A stretch of DNA of 15,205 nucleotides from the NCBI RefSeq assembly GCF_964259225.1, contig NZ_CAXVKN010000062.1, one strand, 5' to 3'. Position numbers and translations under genes: made by a program. Of the stretch, positions 6,011 through 14,265 are shown one piece after another. This DNA is from Catenibacterium mitsuoka_A (GTDB taxonomy: Bacteria; Bacillota_I; Bacilli_A; Erysipelotrichales; Coprobacillaceae). How positions within the stretch are numbered: the first letter of the stretch is position 1; every line of letters starts with the position of its first letter. The notes under the pieces are model-generated. The model was not told the origin of the DNA. It made no database searches and saw only the letters and a program-made list of their open reading frames with translations.

Positions 6011-8884
6011 GTTTTGCTACCATATGGATTTTTGCTAGAAGATAACTATCTCTTGATTGTTGGCAGTGCTCGCTTGGTTTTGCTACCATATGGATTTTTG
6101 CTAGAAGATAACGAATTACAGTTGGCAACAGTTAGAGTTAACGTTTTGCTACCATATGGATTTTTGCTAGAAGATAACTCTTTGATAGACATACTTTCCC
6201 AACATGCCGTTTTGCTACCATATGGATTTTTGCTAGAAGATAACGTCATGGGATTAGAAACCATTGAAAACGAAGTTTTGCTACCATATGGATTTTTGCT
6301 AGAAGATAACGATATGTTGAAGAAAACAGACTAGCATTATGTTTTGCTACCATATGGATTTTTGCTAGAAGATAACCTCATATCTAAAGGAGATTGATGT
6401 AACATGAGTTTTGCTACCATATGGATTTTTGCTAGAAGATAACCTCTAATCGCTTTTTGTAGCCCTCGGGTAAGTTTTGCTACCATATGGATTTTTGCTA
6501 GAAGATAACGGATTATATGGGGAACATATACCGCTAGTAGTTTTGCTACCATATGGATTTTTGCTAGAAGATAACAGAGATGGTCTAGATATGGTCAGAC
6601 TCCAGGTTTTGCTACCATATGGATTTTTGCTAGAAGATAACCTTACCAGTACCGCGCCCACCAACGAATATGTTTTGCTACCATATGGATTTTTGCTAGA
6701 AGATAACAAGGAAGATAACATAGCAACAATACCACTTGTTTTGCTACCATATGGATTTTTGCTAGAAGATAACCCTCAACGCAAGGATAAGAACATCACC
6801 CTGGTTTTGCTACCATATGGATTTTTGCTAGAAGATAACGATAACGCTGGATTAGTCTTAGAACCATCTGTTTTGCTACCATATGGATTTTTGCTAGAAG
6901 ATAACATTTATGAATGTTGGAGAAAAAATAAAATAGTTTTGCTACCATATGGATTTTTGCTAGAAGATAACCTTTTTGATACTTTTAACAATAAAAATGA
7001 TGTTTTGCTACCATATGGATTTTTGCTAGAAGATAACTGAAGGAGTTAAGTGGCTCAGAATTAATGGGTTTTGCTACCATATGGATTTTTGCTAGAAGAT
7101 AACCATTCTCATTCATTCCGATAATTTTATGACGTTTTGCTACCATATGGATTTTTGCTAGAAGATAACGATGAAGTCCAAGAAGAATTGGAACAGATAG
7201 TTTTGCTACCATATGGATTTTTGCTAGAAGATAACCAATCAACTGTAACAATATCTATAAACTAGGTTTTGCTACCATATGGATTTTTGCTAGAAGATAA
7301 CTTTTCAACAAAAGGGAACATAGAGAAGGAAGTTTTGCTACCATATGGATTTTTGCTAGAAGATAACTTTGGACACAATATAGAAATCTGACATGTAGTT
7401 TTGCTACCATATGGATTTTTGCTAGAAGATAACAAGAAGGCAGCAGGAAGCACAGGGGCACTTGTTTTGCTACCATATGGATTTTTGCTAGAAGATAACA
7501 AATCATCTCCAACAACTTTAAAGGCTTCTGTTTTGCTACCATATGGATTTTTGCTAGAAGATAACTGAGATAATAGAAAATCAATTTCATCTAAAGTTTT
7601 GCTACCATATGGATTTTTGCTAGAAGATAACAAGGAAGGCTCTTATGTCAACGGCTCAGGTGTTTTGCTACCATATGGATTTTTGCTAGAAGATAACTAG
7701 AGTATATATTTATTCTAGTACTTTATAGTTTTGCTACCATATGGATTTTTGCTAGAAGATAACTCAAAGAGATCAATGATAAATCTAAATGCAGTTTTGC
7801 TACCATATGGATTTTTGCTAGAAGATAACGCAGTGTCTCATTAAGTGGCTACACTTATGGTTTTGCTACCATATGGATTTTTGCTAGAAGATAACAACAT
7901 GCAACTTGTATCATAACATCGAATGGTTTTGCTACCATATGGATTTTTGCTAGAAGATAACATACCACACCCCCCTACGCGCGACCTGTGCGTTTTGCTA
8001 CCATATGGATTTTTGCTAGAAGATAACGTGAAATAGTGTTTTTGCTGTTCTTGGTGCGTTTTGCTACCATATGGATTTTTGCTAGAAGATAACAGCCATA
8101 CATCTATTCTCGTTGGTGAACTTGTTTTGCTACCATATGGATTTTTGCTAGAAGATAACAATATCAATAAGACTCGCTTTTGCTTTAACGTTTTGCTACC
8201 ATATGGATTTTTGCTAGAAGATAACACAATAGAGCAGAGCGCAACGAAAAGTGATGTTTTGCTACCATATGGATTTTTGCTAGAAGATAACTGAGGGTGA
8301 ATAACATGAATGCGATGACGAGTTTTGCTACCATATGGATTTTTGCTAGAAGATAACAAAGAGACTAGATGAAACAATGCAGCTAATGTTTTGCTACCAT
8401 ATGGATTTTTGCTAGAAGATAACTATGAACCAAGCTTCAGCACCACTGTATGCGTTTTGCTACCATATGGATTTTTGCTAGAAGATAACCCTATCGACCC
8501 TAAGAAGATAGAAAGAGCAGTTTTGCTACCATATGGATTTTTGCTAGAAGATAACGTTATTTATACGAGAATGATTTACACACTCGTTTTGCTACCATAT
8601 GGATTTTTGCTAGAAGATAACACACGTAAACGTGATATTATACACGTGTAAGTTTTGCTACCATATGGATTTTTGCTAGAAGATAACGCATTAGGATCAT
8701 GCTCATTCTTATTATCTGTTTTGCTACCATATGGATTTTTGCTAGAAGATAACAACACTTCCATCATTCTTGTATAAACATCTGTTTTGCTACCATATGG
8801 ATTTTTGCTAGAAGATAACATGCTGCCAAGGTTCAAGGGTTCATATGGGGTTTTGCTACCATATATTTACATGCTAGATATAAC
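6011..8884 (+). CRISPR. Type II-A CRISPR array, 44 repeats and 43 spacers
   Basis: The 36-nt repeat begins GTTTTGCTACC, has the palindrome CCATATGG in the middle and ends GAAGATAAC. As read by eye, 43 copies are identical; the 44th (8850-8884) is degenerate. Repeat starts run every 66 bp from 6011 to 6341 and then from 6408 to 8850. All spacers are therefore 30 nt except spacer 6 (6377-6407), which is 31 nt. The repeat is complementary to the tracrRNA at 3792-3829, so the array is read on the + strand. The leader is on the left, so spacer 1 is newest and spacer 43 oldest. No spacer was seen to match elsewhere in the window. Because 66 is a multiple of three, long open frames cross the array on both strands; they are not genes. 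Confidence 0.99.
8850..8884 (+). repeat. Degenerate terminal repeat
   Basis: The copy keeps GTTTTGCTACCATAT and GCTAGA but differs in the middle and 3' part (TTTACATGCTAGATATAAC at its end) and is 35 nt long. A decayed last repeat is the usual mark of the trailer end of an array and agrees with the leader being on the left. Confidence 0.92.
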
Positions 8885-8952
8885 ATATGTATTCCTGCAA
8901 ATGATGTTGATTTGTATTTTAACTGATCTAAGAAATAGTCTGTTATATCATG

Positions 8953-8987
8953 AGAAGACCAATCTAAAGTGATTGGTCTTCTTTGCG
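8953..8987 (+). terminator. Probable terminator after the CRISPR array
   Basis: A perfect 12-bp stem, AGAAGACCAATC (8953-8964) with GATTGGTCTTCT (8971-8982), loop TAAAGT, followed by TTGCG. The stem is strong but the T-run is broken (TCTTCTTTGC), so termination may be partial. It is 69 bp past the last repeat and is the only candidate for ending the array transcript. Confidence 0.6.
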
Positions 8988-9136
8988 TGAACTATAATTT
9001 TAGAATCACAATTATGAAGGTGATCATAAAATAATGTACTCTATAATTTAGGAAATAAATAAATTACATAAATGTATTTTAACATTTATTTTTGTAAGTA
9101 TAAAAATAAAATAAATAAATAAAACATACATAGGTA

Positions 9137-9171
9137 TTACTATGGGCTCCTAATAAGAGGCGTTATAGTAA
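9137..9171. promoter_or_regulatory. Inverted repeat upstream of the cas3 promoter
   Basis: TTACTAT (9137-9143) and ATAGTAA (9165-9171) form a 7-bp dyad with 21 nt between, and a short inner pairing (CTC with GAG) is possible. It ends 13 bp before the -35 box of the I-C operon promoter, where an operator could sit. Function is a guess. Confidence 0.25.
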
Positions 9172-9184
9172 GCATGAATAAGTA

Positions 9185-9213
9185 TTGAAATGCTATAGCA
9201 ATTAAACTATAAT
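9185..9213 (+). promoter_or_regulatory. Promoter of the type I-C operon
   Basis: TTGAAA (9185-9190), 17 bp, then a perfect TATAAT (9208-9213). The predicted start is near 9220, giving a leader of about 68 nt before cas3. It is one of the two best promoter matches in the window and gives the I-C operon transcription independent of the type II array. Confidence 0.75.
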
Positions 9214-9287
9214 AATTATAGAACAGTATTTAACATAAAGATAATAAGAAATGCAATTCGGATAAATAGAAAAAAACAGGTGGTTGA

Positions 9288-11660
9288 ATGTATAAAGAAT
9301 ATATAGCACATATCTCGAAACAAAAAGAACAGGAAGAACAAAGATTACAAACGGTATATGAACATAGTGAAAATGTATCACGATATGCAGAATTAGAAGC
9401 AAAACGCGTTAAACTTGGCAACACTTTAAAAATTGCTGGATTATTACATGATGTTGGTAAATTAACAGATGAGTTTAATGACTATATTCATAAAGCAGCA
9501 AAAAATCCTAAATCAGTAAAAAGGGGAAGTGTCAATCATTCTAGTGCAGGTGCAAAATATATTATGGCCTATGGTGCGGAGCATGGTATAAAATATTCGC
9601 CACAAATGATTGCGTATTCTATTTTTTCACATCATGGATTAAATGATTGTGTTGATGAAAGTGAAAAAGATAAATTTACACCTAGATTAAATGTAGATGA
9701 GAATAGATACCAAAGCGTATTGAATAATATAGGTCCTTTGATTGATACAGTGGATTTAAAAAGTTTATTAGAAGAGTCAGAAAAAGAATTTAAAGCTTTT
9801 ATTGAAAAGATAAACAATGTTGCTAAAGATATGAAATCAGAAGATAAGAAAAACTGTTGTTTTTTAGTAGGATGTTTAGAAAGATTGATTTTATCTTATT
9901 TGGTAGATGCAGATAGAAGAGATACAGCTGAATTCATGCATAATAAAATATATAAGAGAAAAAAACAAGAGGAAATTCATGGCTTATGGGTAGATTATCA
10001 AAAGAAATTGAATCAGAAATTAGATAGTTTTAATACTGATACAAAGATTGATATGCTACGTAAACAGATGTCAGATTATTGTTTTGATTTTGCTGAAAAA
10101 GGCAATGGAATATATAGATTATCTATTCCTACGGGTGGGGGTAAGACACTTTCTAGTATGCGTTATGCATTGGAATTGGCAAAAAAAGAAAATAAAGAAC
10201 ATATCATATATGTTGCACCTTTCCTGTCTGTTTTAGAACAAAATGCGGATGAAATAAAGACTATTTTGAAAGATGATGAAAACATTCTAGAACATCATTC
10301 TAATGTTTCTATCGATGAAAATAATATCGAAGAATTAAGTAGACACGAATTGCTTGCTGATGATTGGAGTGCTCCTGTTATTATGACAACTACCGTTCAA
10401 TTTTTGAATACATTGTTTGATGGTAGCATGCAATCTGTGAGACGTCTTCACCAGCTGACAAATGCAGTCATTATTATAGATGAAGCACAATCAATTCCTA
10501 TAAAGTGTTTGAATCTATTTACTACATTTATGAATTTTTTATCCTATTGTGGTAATTCTACAATTGTTATGTGTACAGCTACTCAACCATTATTTGAGAA
10601 AATTAATAGACCACTCTTATACAATGAAAAGTGTAAAGATATGATTCCTAATATCGAGTTTTTCTCAAATGAATTTAAAAGAGTTCATATAGAAAGACCT
10701 AATCAAAACAAATATAATTATGAGTCATTGGCTCATTTTATATTAGATAAAATGGATCAGAACATACTGATTGTTCTTAATACAAAAGGTGCTGTTAGAG
10801 GTGTATATAGGGAAATAAAAAAATTAGTGAATGATGATGTAGATGTTATTCAATTGACTACTTATATGTGTGCGCAACATAGATTAGATATTATTGACGG
10901 GATGAAACAGTCTTTACTGAAGCGTAAAACAATATGCATAAGTACACAGTTGATTGAAGCAGGTGTTAATATTTCATTCCAGACAGTTATTAGATCTATA
11001 TCTGGTTTAGATAGTATTATACAAACCTCTGGAAGATGTAATAGAAATGGAGAAAGCATTGATGGAATTGTTTATATGGTCGATTTAGAAGAAAATACAA
11101 AGGTATTAGGTGATATTCACGATTCTATAAATGCAACTAAAAGTGTTTTGGATAAGTATCAGGGGGATTTACTGATGCCTGATGCTATTAATAAATATTA
11201 TGACATTTATTATTATGGTATAATGCACGAAAAAAATATAAATTGTCCAATGGATTATTGTCTTAATAACAACCTCGCTACCAAAACTCTGTTTGAATTT
11301 TTATCAACGAACAGAAGGCCTACTGGATATAGGTATCTACTATCTCAAGCTTTTAAATATGCAGGAAAAAATTTCAATGTAATTGAAAGAGGTAATACAG
11401 TAGGACTTATTACTCAGTACGGAGAAGCAGAAGGTATTGTTGAAAAGATGTTAAAAAATTCAGGTGATTTAGATTTTGTGAAGAAATGTCTAAAGAAATT
11501 GCAAAGATATACTGTGAATGTATATCAAAGAGATGTGCGATTGGAAGAATTAGAAAATCATCATGGTATTATACAATTTGATGAAGATATATTAATTTTG
11601 GATAAAGGATTTTATACAAAAGAAGGTCTAAGTACTGAATTATCTCTTGAAGTATTTTAA
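9288..11660 (+). CDS. cas3: Cas3 nuclease-helicase, type I-C
   Basis: Effector recruited by Cascade; it unwinds and degrades target DNA 3' to 5' using ATP. The 790-aa protein carries both halves. The N-terminal HD nuclease has H26, LLHDVGK with H54-D55, NHSS, and SHH further on. The C-terminal superfamily 2 helicase has Walker A PTGGGKT (281-287), Walker B DEAQ (398-401), CTATQP as motif III, and QTSGRCNR (579-586) as motif VI. It is the first gene of the operon, preceded by AGGTGG 4 nt before the ATG. No break is seen, so it should be active. Gln codons favour CAA about two to one, unlike cas9. Confidence 0.97.
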   Translation: MYKEYIAHISKQKEQEEQRLQTVYEHSENVSRYAELEAKRVKLGNTLKIAGLLHDVGKLTDEFNDYIHKAAKNPKSVKRGSVNHSSAGAKYIMAYGAEHGIKYSPQMIAYSIFSHHGLNDCVDESEKDKFTPRLNVDENRYQSVLNNIGPLIDTVDLKSLLEESEKEFKAFIEKINNVAKDMKSEDKKNCCFLVGCLERLILSYLVDADRRDTAEFMHNKIYKRKKQEEIHGLWVDYQKKLNQKLDSFNTDTKIDMLRKQMSDYCFDFAEKGNGIYRLSIPTGGGKTLSSMRYALELAKKENKEHIIYVAPFLSVLEQNADEIKTILKDDENILEHHSNVSIDENNIEELSRHELLADDWSAPVIMTTTVQFLNTLFDGSMQSVRRLHQLTNAVIIIDEAQSIPIKCLNLFTTFMNFLSYCGNSTIVMCTATQPLFEKINRPLLYNEKCKDMIPNIEFFSNEFKRVHIERPNQNKYNYESLAHFILDKMDQNILIVLNTKGAVRGVYREIKKLVNDDVDVIQLTTYMCAQHRLDIIDGMKQSLLKRKTICISTQLIEAGVNISFQTVIRSISGLDSIIQTSGRCNRNGESIDGIVYMVDLEENTKVLGDIHDSINATKSVLDKYQGDLLMPDAINKYYDIYYYGIMHEKNINCPMDYCLNNNLATKTLFEFLSTNRRPTGYRYLLSQAFKYAGKNFNVIERGNTVGLITQYGEAEGIVEKMLKNSGDLDFVKKCLKKLQRYTVNVYQRDVRLEELENHHGIIQFDEDILILDKGFYTKEGLSTELSLEVF

Positions 11661-11675
11661 AGAGGAGGATGAAAG

Positions 11676-12431
11676 ATGAAACATAGTAATAGTATTGAGT
11701 TTAAAGTTTATGGCAAATATGCTCTATTTACAGATCCGCTTACGAAAACAGGTGGTGAAAAATTTACATATCAAGTTCCTACATATCAAGCATTAAAAGG
11801 AATATGTGAAAGTGTTTACTGGAAACCTACAATTCAATGGATAATTGATGATGTGAGAATTATGAAACCTATTAGAATGCAGAGTCAGGGAATGATTCCA
11901 ATGTATTATCGTAGCGCAGAGAATAGATTGTCGATTTATACATATTTGAAAGATGTGGAGTATGAAGTAAGAGCGCATTTTGTATGGAATGAAAATAGAA
12001 AAGATTTGATGGGAGATAGAAACGAGAATAAACATTGGGCTATTGCGAAAAGAATGATTGAACGTGGGGGAAAAAGAGATGTTTTCCTTGGCACAAGAGA
12101 GTGTCAGGCATACGTTGAACCATGTAAGTTCGGTGAAGCAAAGGGATATTATGATGATATTGATATGTCATTTGGAAACATGGTTCATGGTATAACATAT
12201 CCTGATGAATCAAGAGTGGTAGATGGTAAGGGAGAAATGAGTGTAAGATTCTGGCATGCAAATATGCATAAGGGAATTATTCATTTTATTACACCAGGTG
12301 AATGTACAATAGTAAAAAGAATAAGGAATTATAAGATTAAGGCATTTGAGAAGGGGGTCAATTTCTCAGGGTTTGAAGAATTTGAGAAAGGAGGAGTATT
12401 TGACAATGACGTGGATAAGCAATCTGATTAA
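11676..12431 (+). CDS. cas5c: Cas5c, crRNA-processing endoribonuclease of type I-C
   Basis: In type I-C, Cas5c replaces Cas6: it cuts the pre-crRNA within the repeat and stays on the 5' handle as part of Cascade. The protein has 251 aa. Y48, K119 and H120 (in NKHWA) fall where the catalytic Tyr46-Lys116-His117 set of Bacillus halodurans Cas5d lies, a comparison from memory. The segments EFKVYGKYALFTDP at the N-terminus and RGGKRDVFLGTRECQAYV are typical. A strong AGGAGG stands 7 nt before the ATG. The gene starts 15 nt after cas3, and its last 26 nt overlap cas8c. Confidence 0.95.
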   Translation: MKHSNSIEFKVYGKYALFTDPLTKTGGEKFTYQVPTYQALKGICESVYWKPTIQWIIDDVRIMKPIRMQSQGMIPMYYRSAENRLSIYTYLKDVEYEVRAHFVWNENRKDLMGDRNENKHWAIAKRMIERGGKRDVFLGTRECQAYVEPCKFGEAKGYYDDIDMSFGNMVHGITYPDESRVVDGKGEMSVRFWHANMHKGIIHFITPGECTIVKRIRNYKIKAFEKGVNFSGFEEFEKGGVFDNDVDKQSD

Positions 12432-14262
12432 AACTTACGATTTTAATGAGTTATCAATTGGAAAATTTGATAATAGAGCAGTTTTGTTGCCAATATTTCA
12501 TATGGTACGTTTTGTGGATATTGAAATCTATATTGATCAAGAAGGAAACTTTATAAGAGCAGAAAAAGTTCCGAAGGATGATCAGATGACAATATTCCCT
12601 GAAACAGAAGATAGTACAAAAAGAGGTTATGGTGAAAAACCAAAACCATTGTTTGATAACCTATCGTATATTGCAGGAGATTATGATGATTATATGAATG
12701 ATAGCAATAGTGATAGTGGAGACTCGAAAGAAACAGATTCAAAACCTCAAAAGAAAAAGAGAAAAAATTTCGATAAATATATCGAGGAATTAGAAAAATG
12801 GGTTAATTCTGACTATTCTTGCGATAAAATTGAATCAATTTACAAATACTTGAAGAAAGAGCAAGTTATGCATGATTTAGATAAATTTGACTTTAAAACA
12901 GATGGGGGAAAAAGCTTCGTAAGATTTGTAGTTGAATCTCCAGATTCAATGAACGATAGAGTATGGGAAGATTCCAACGTTCAAGAGCGTTATATAGAAT
13001 ATACAAGGAGCAGGTTAAGCCAAAAACATAACAGAGGTATATGCTATGCAACAGGTAATGAAACATTTTTGGTTAAAAATTTATCAGCAGGAATTAGAAC
13101 TCCAAATGATTCCGCGAAACTCATATCTTCTAATGACGAAAATGGTCTTACATTTAGAGGTCGATTCAAAGATGCAGAAGAAACTATGGGAATAGGTTAT
13201 GTAGAATCTGAGAAAGCTTACAATGCACTCAGGTGGCTTATTGCAAAACAAGGTCAATCAAATGGTTCTGAAAGTATTGTTATCTGGGGACTTAAGAAAT
13301 TGAAAATAGAGACTCCTTTTGATGATTTGTTTCCAGATTTTTCTGAGCCAGAGGTGAAAACTGATAGTTTAGAGAACTATGCCTTTGCAATGAATAGTTT
13401 AATGAATGGATATTATAAAAAACTAGGAGATGAAATAGTATCGATTATTACAGTAGATAGTTTGACTGGCGCACGTTTAGCTATTACTTATTATAACGAA
13501 ATGCCGGCTAAGGATTATGTTAGTAAACTTTATAGATGGTATAAAGATTGTTCATGGAAATTATATTCTAAAGAAGGTAGGTGGTGGACTTACAAGATGA
13601 GAACACCTTTGCCTAAAGAAATATCACGTGCAGCATATGGCATAGAGCGTAATAAAAAACTTGTAGTATTAAATGCTAAATTACAGACGCAATGTGTACA
13701 TCGTATATTGTCATGTATTACAGAGAACAGGAAACTACCTAATGATATACTACGAGTTGTTGTGAATAATGCTAGTAATCCAAGAAAGTATACAGATGAA
13801 AATTGGGAGTTTGTATTAAGCATAGCATGCGCGCTTATCAGAAAACATAATATTGATTATGAGAAAGGGGAGTATAACTTAATGTTGGAAGAAGATAAGT
13901 ATAGAGAGGATAGAGATTATTTATTTGGAATGTTGCTAGCTGTTCTGGATAGTATAGAGACAACATATTACAAGGAGAAAAAAGCTAAAATCAGACCAAC
14001 TAAAGCAAAAATATTGTGGGACTCGTATTGTAAGTGTCCAGCTGGTACATTCGATAGAATTTGGAAGAAATTACAGCCTTATTTAAATGGAATAAGTGAT
14101 AATACTATACGTGAGTACTACATTAGTAGTATTGAACATGTAGTGATTTGTTTGCGAGAGCTTAATAGTTTCAATAATAGACCATTAAAAGAAAATTATT
14201 TATTAGGATATTTTTGTGAAAGAGCTGATATTGAAAAAAATATCAAGAAAGAAGAGGAATAA
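12406..14262 (+). CDS. cas8c: Cas8c, large subunit of type I-C Cascade
   Basis: Large subunit that recognises the PAM and recruits Cas3. I place the start at 12406, giving 618 aa beginning MTWISNLIKTYDF, because AAGGAGG lies at 12388-12394. The upstream in-frame ATG at 12346 would add 20 residues inside cas5c with no ribosome site. The segment PKPLFDNLSYIAGDY is typical of Cas8c. A low-complexity linker follows at about 98-121: acidic and Ser-rich, then QKKKRK. The last 126 residues match the Cas11c small subunit and have their own start signal. The stop is 3 nt before cas7c, whose ribosome site lies in the cas8c end. Confidence 0.93.
   Translation: MTWISNLIKTYDFNELSIGKFDNRAVLLPIFHMVRFVDIEIYIDQEGNFIRAEKVPKDDQMTIFPETEDSTKRGYGEKPKPLFDNLSYIAGDYDDYMNDSNSDSGDSKETDSKPQKKKRKNFDKYIEELEKWVNSDYSCDKIESIYKYLKKEQVMHDLDKFDFKTDGGKSFVRFVVESPDSMNDRVWEDSNVQERYIEYTRSRLSQKHNRGICYATGNETFLVKNLSAGIRTPNDSAKLISSNDENGLTFRGRFKDAEETMGIGYVESEKAYNALRWLIAKQGQSNGSESIVIWGLKKLKIETPFDDLFPDFSEPEVKTDSLENYAFAMNSLMNGYYKKLGDEIVSIITVDSLTGARLAITYYNEMPAKDYVSKLYRWYKDCSWKLYSKEGRWWTYKMRTPLPKEISRAAYGIERNKKLVVLNAKLQTQCVHRILSCITENRKLPNDILRVVVNNASNPRKYTDENWEFVLSIACALIRKHNIDYEKGEYNLMLEEDKYREDRDYLFGMLLAVLDSIETTYYKEKKAKIRPTKAKILWDSYCKCPAGTFDRIWKKLQPYLNGISDNTIREYYISSIEHVVICLRELNSFNNRPLKENYLLGYFCERADIEKNIKKEEE
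13882..14262 (+). CDS. cas11c: Cas11c, small subunit made from an internal start in cas8c
   Basis: In type I-C the small Cascade subunit is known to come from internal translation of the cas8c 3' end. Here a strong Shine-Dalgarno sequence, AAAGGGGAG (13864-13872), stands 9 nt before an in-frame ATG at 13882 (Met493 of Cas8c). The product would be 126 aa, beginning MLEEDKYREDRDYLFGMLLA; RDxxYLFGxLLA is where known Cas11c proteins begin, as I recall. It would be mostly helical and bind the crRNA-target duplex along the Cas7 backbone. The signal is seen; its use is inferred. Confidence 0.75.
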   Translation: MLEEDKYREDRDYLFGMLLAVLDSIETTYYKEKKAKIRPTKAKILWDSYCKCPAGTFDRIWKKLQPYLNGISDNTIREYYISSIEHVVICLRELNSFNNRPLKENYLLGYFCERADIEKNIKKEEE

Positions 14263-14265
14263 AAT

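Larger units (their letters stand above)
8885..9287. other. Gene-free AT-rich junction between the two CRISPR systems
   Basis: No credible coding frame on either strand. From left to right it holds a hairpin after the array (8953-8982), two near-copies of CTATAATTTAG (8992-9003 and 9041-9051), a nearly pure A+T stretch at about 9044-9130 with a weak hairpin (9068-9075 with 9082-9089), a dyad (9137-9171) and the cas3 promoter (9185-9213). No insertion sequence ends, att-like repeats or gene remnants are evident. Confidence 0.7.

Noticed and set aside
6702..6869. Echo of the repeat end in spacers 11 (GAAGATAAC) and 13 (GATAAC)
   Set aside because: Short matches, and both spacers have the normal 30-nt length, so slippage or aberrant integration is not supported.
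7038..7859. Spacers 16 and 28 share TTAAGTGGCT
   Set aside because: A 10-base match is about what chance gives among 43 AT-rich spacers, and the flanking bases do not agree.
6014..8836. Long open frames on both strands across the array encoding repeated peptides such as LLPYGFLLEDN and LLAKIHMVAK
   Set aside because: They result from the 66-bp period being a multiple of three. They lack ribosome sites and are wholly explained by the CRISPR repeats.
8992..9051. Two near-copies of CTATAATTTAG as promoters or protein sites
   Set aside because: No matching -35 boxes and no downstream gene; expected by chance in such AT-rich sequence.
9068..9089. ATAAATGT with ACATTTAT hairpin followed by TTTTG
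   Set aside because: Pure A-T pairs apart from one, in an AT-rich stretch; too weak to call a terminator.
9202..9424. Reverse-strand open frames of about 65 codons over the cas3 start
   Set aside because: No ribosome site, hydrophobic low-complexity translation, and overlap with the cas3 promoter and coding region; shadow frames.
12346..12405. Upstream in-frame ATG for cas8c
   Set aside because: It has no ribosome site and would add 20 residues without family similarity, whereas 12406 has AAGGAGG upstream and the expected N-terminus.
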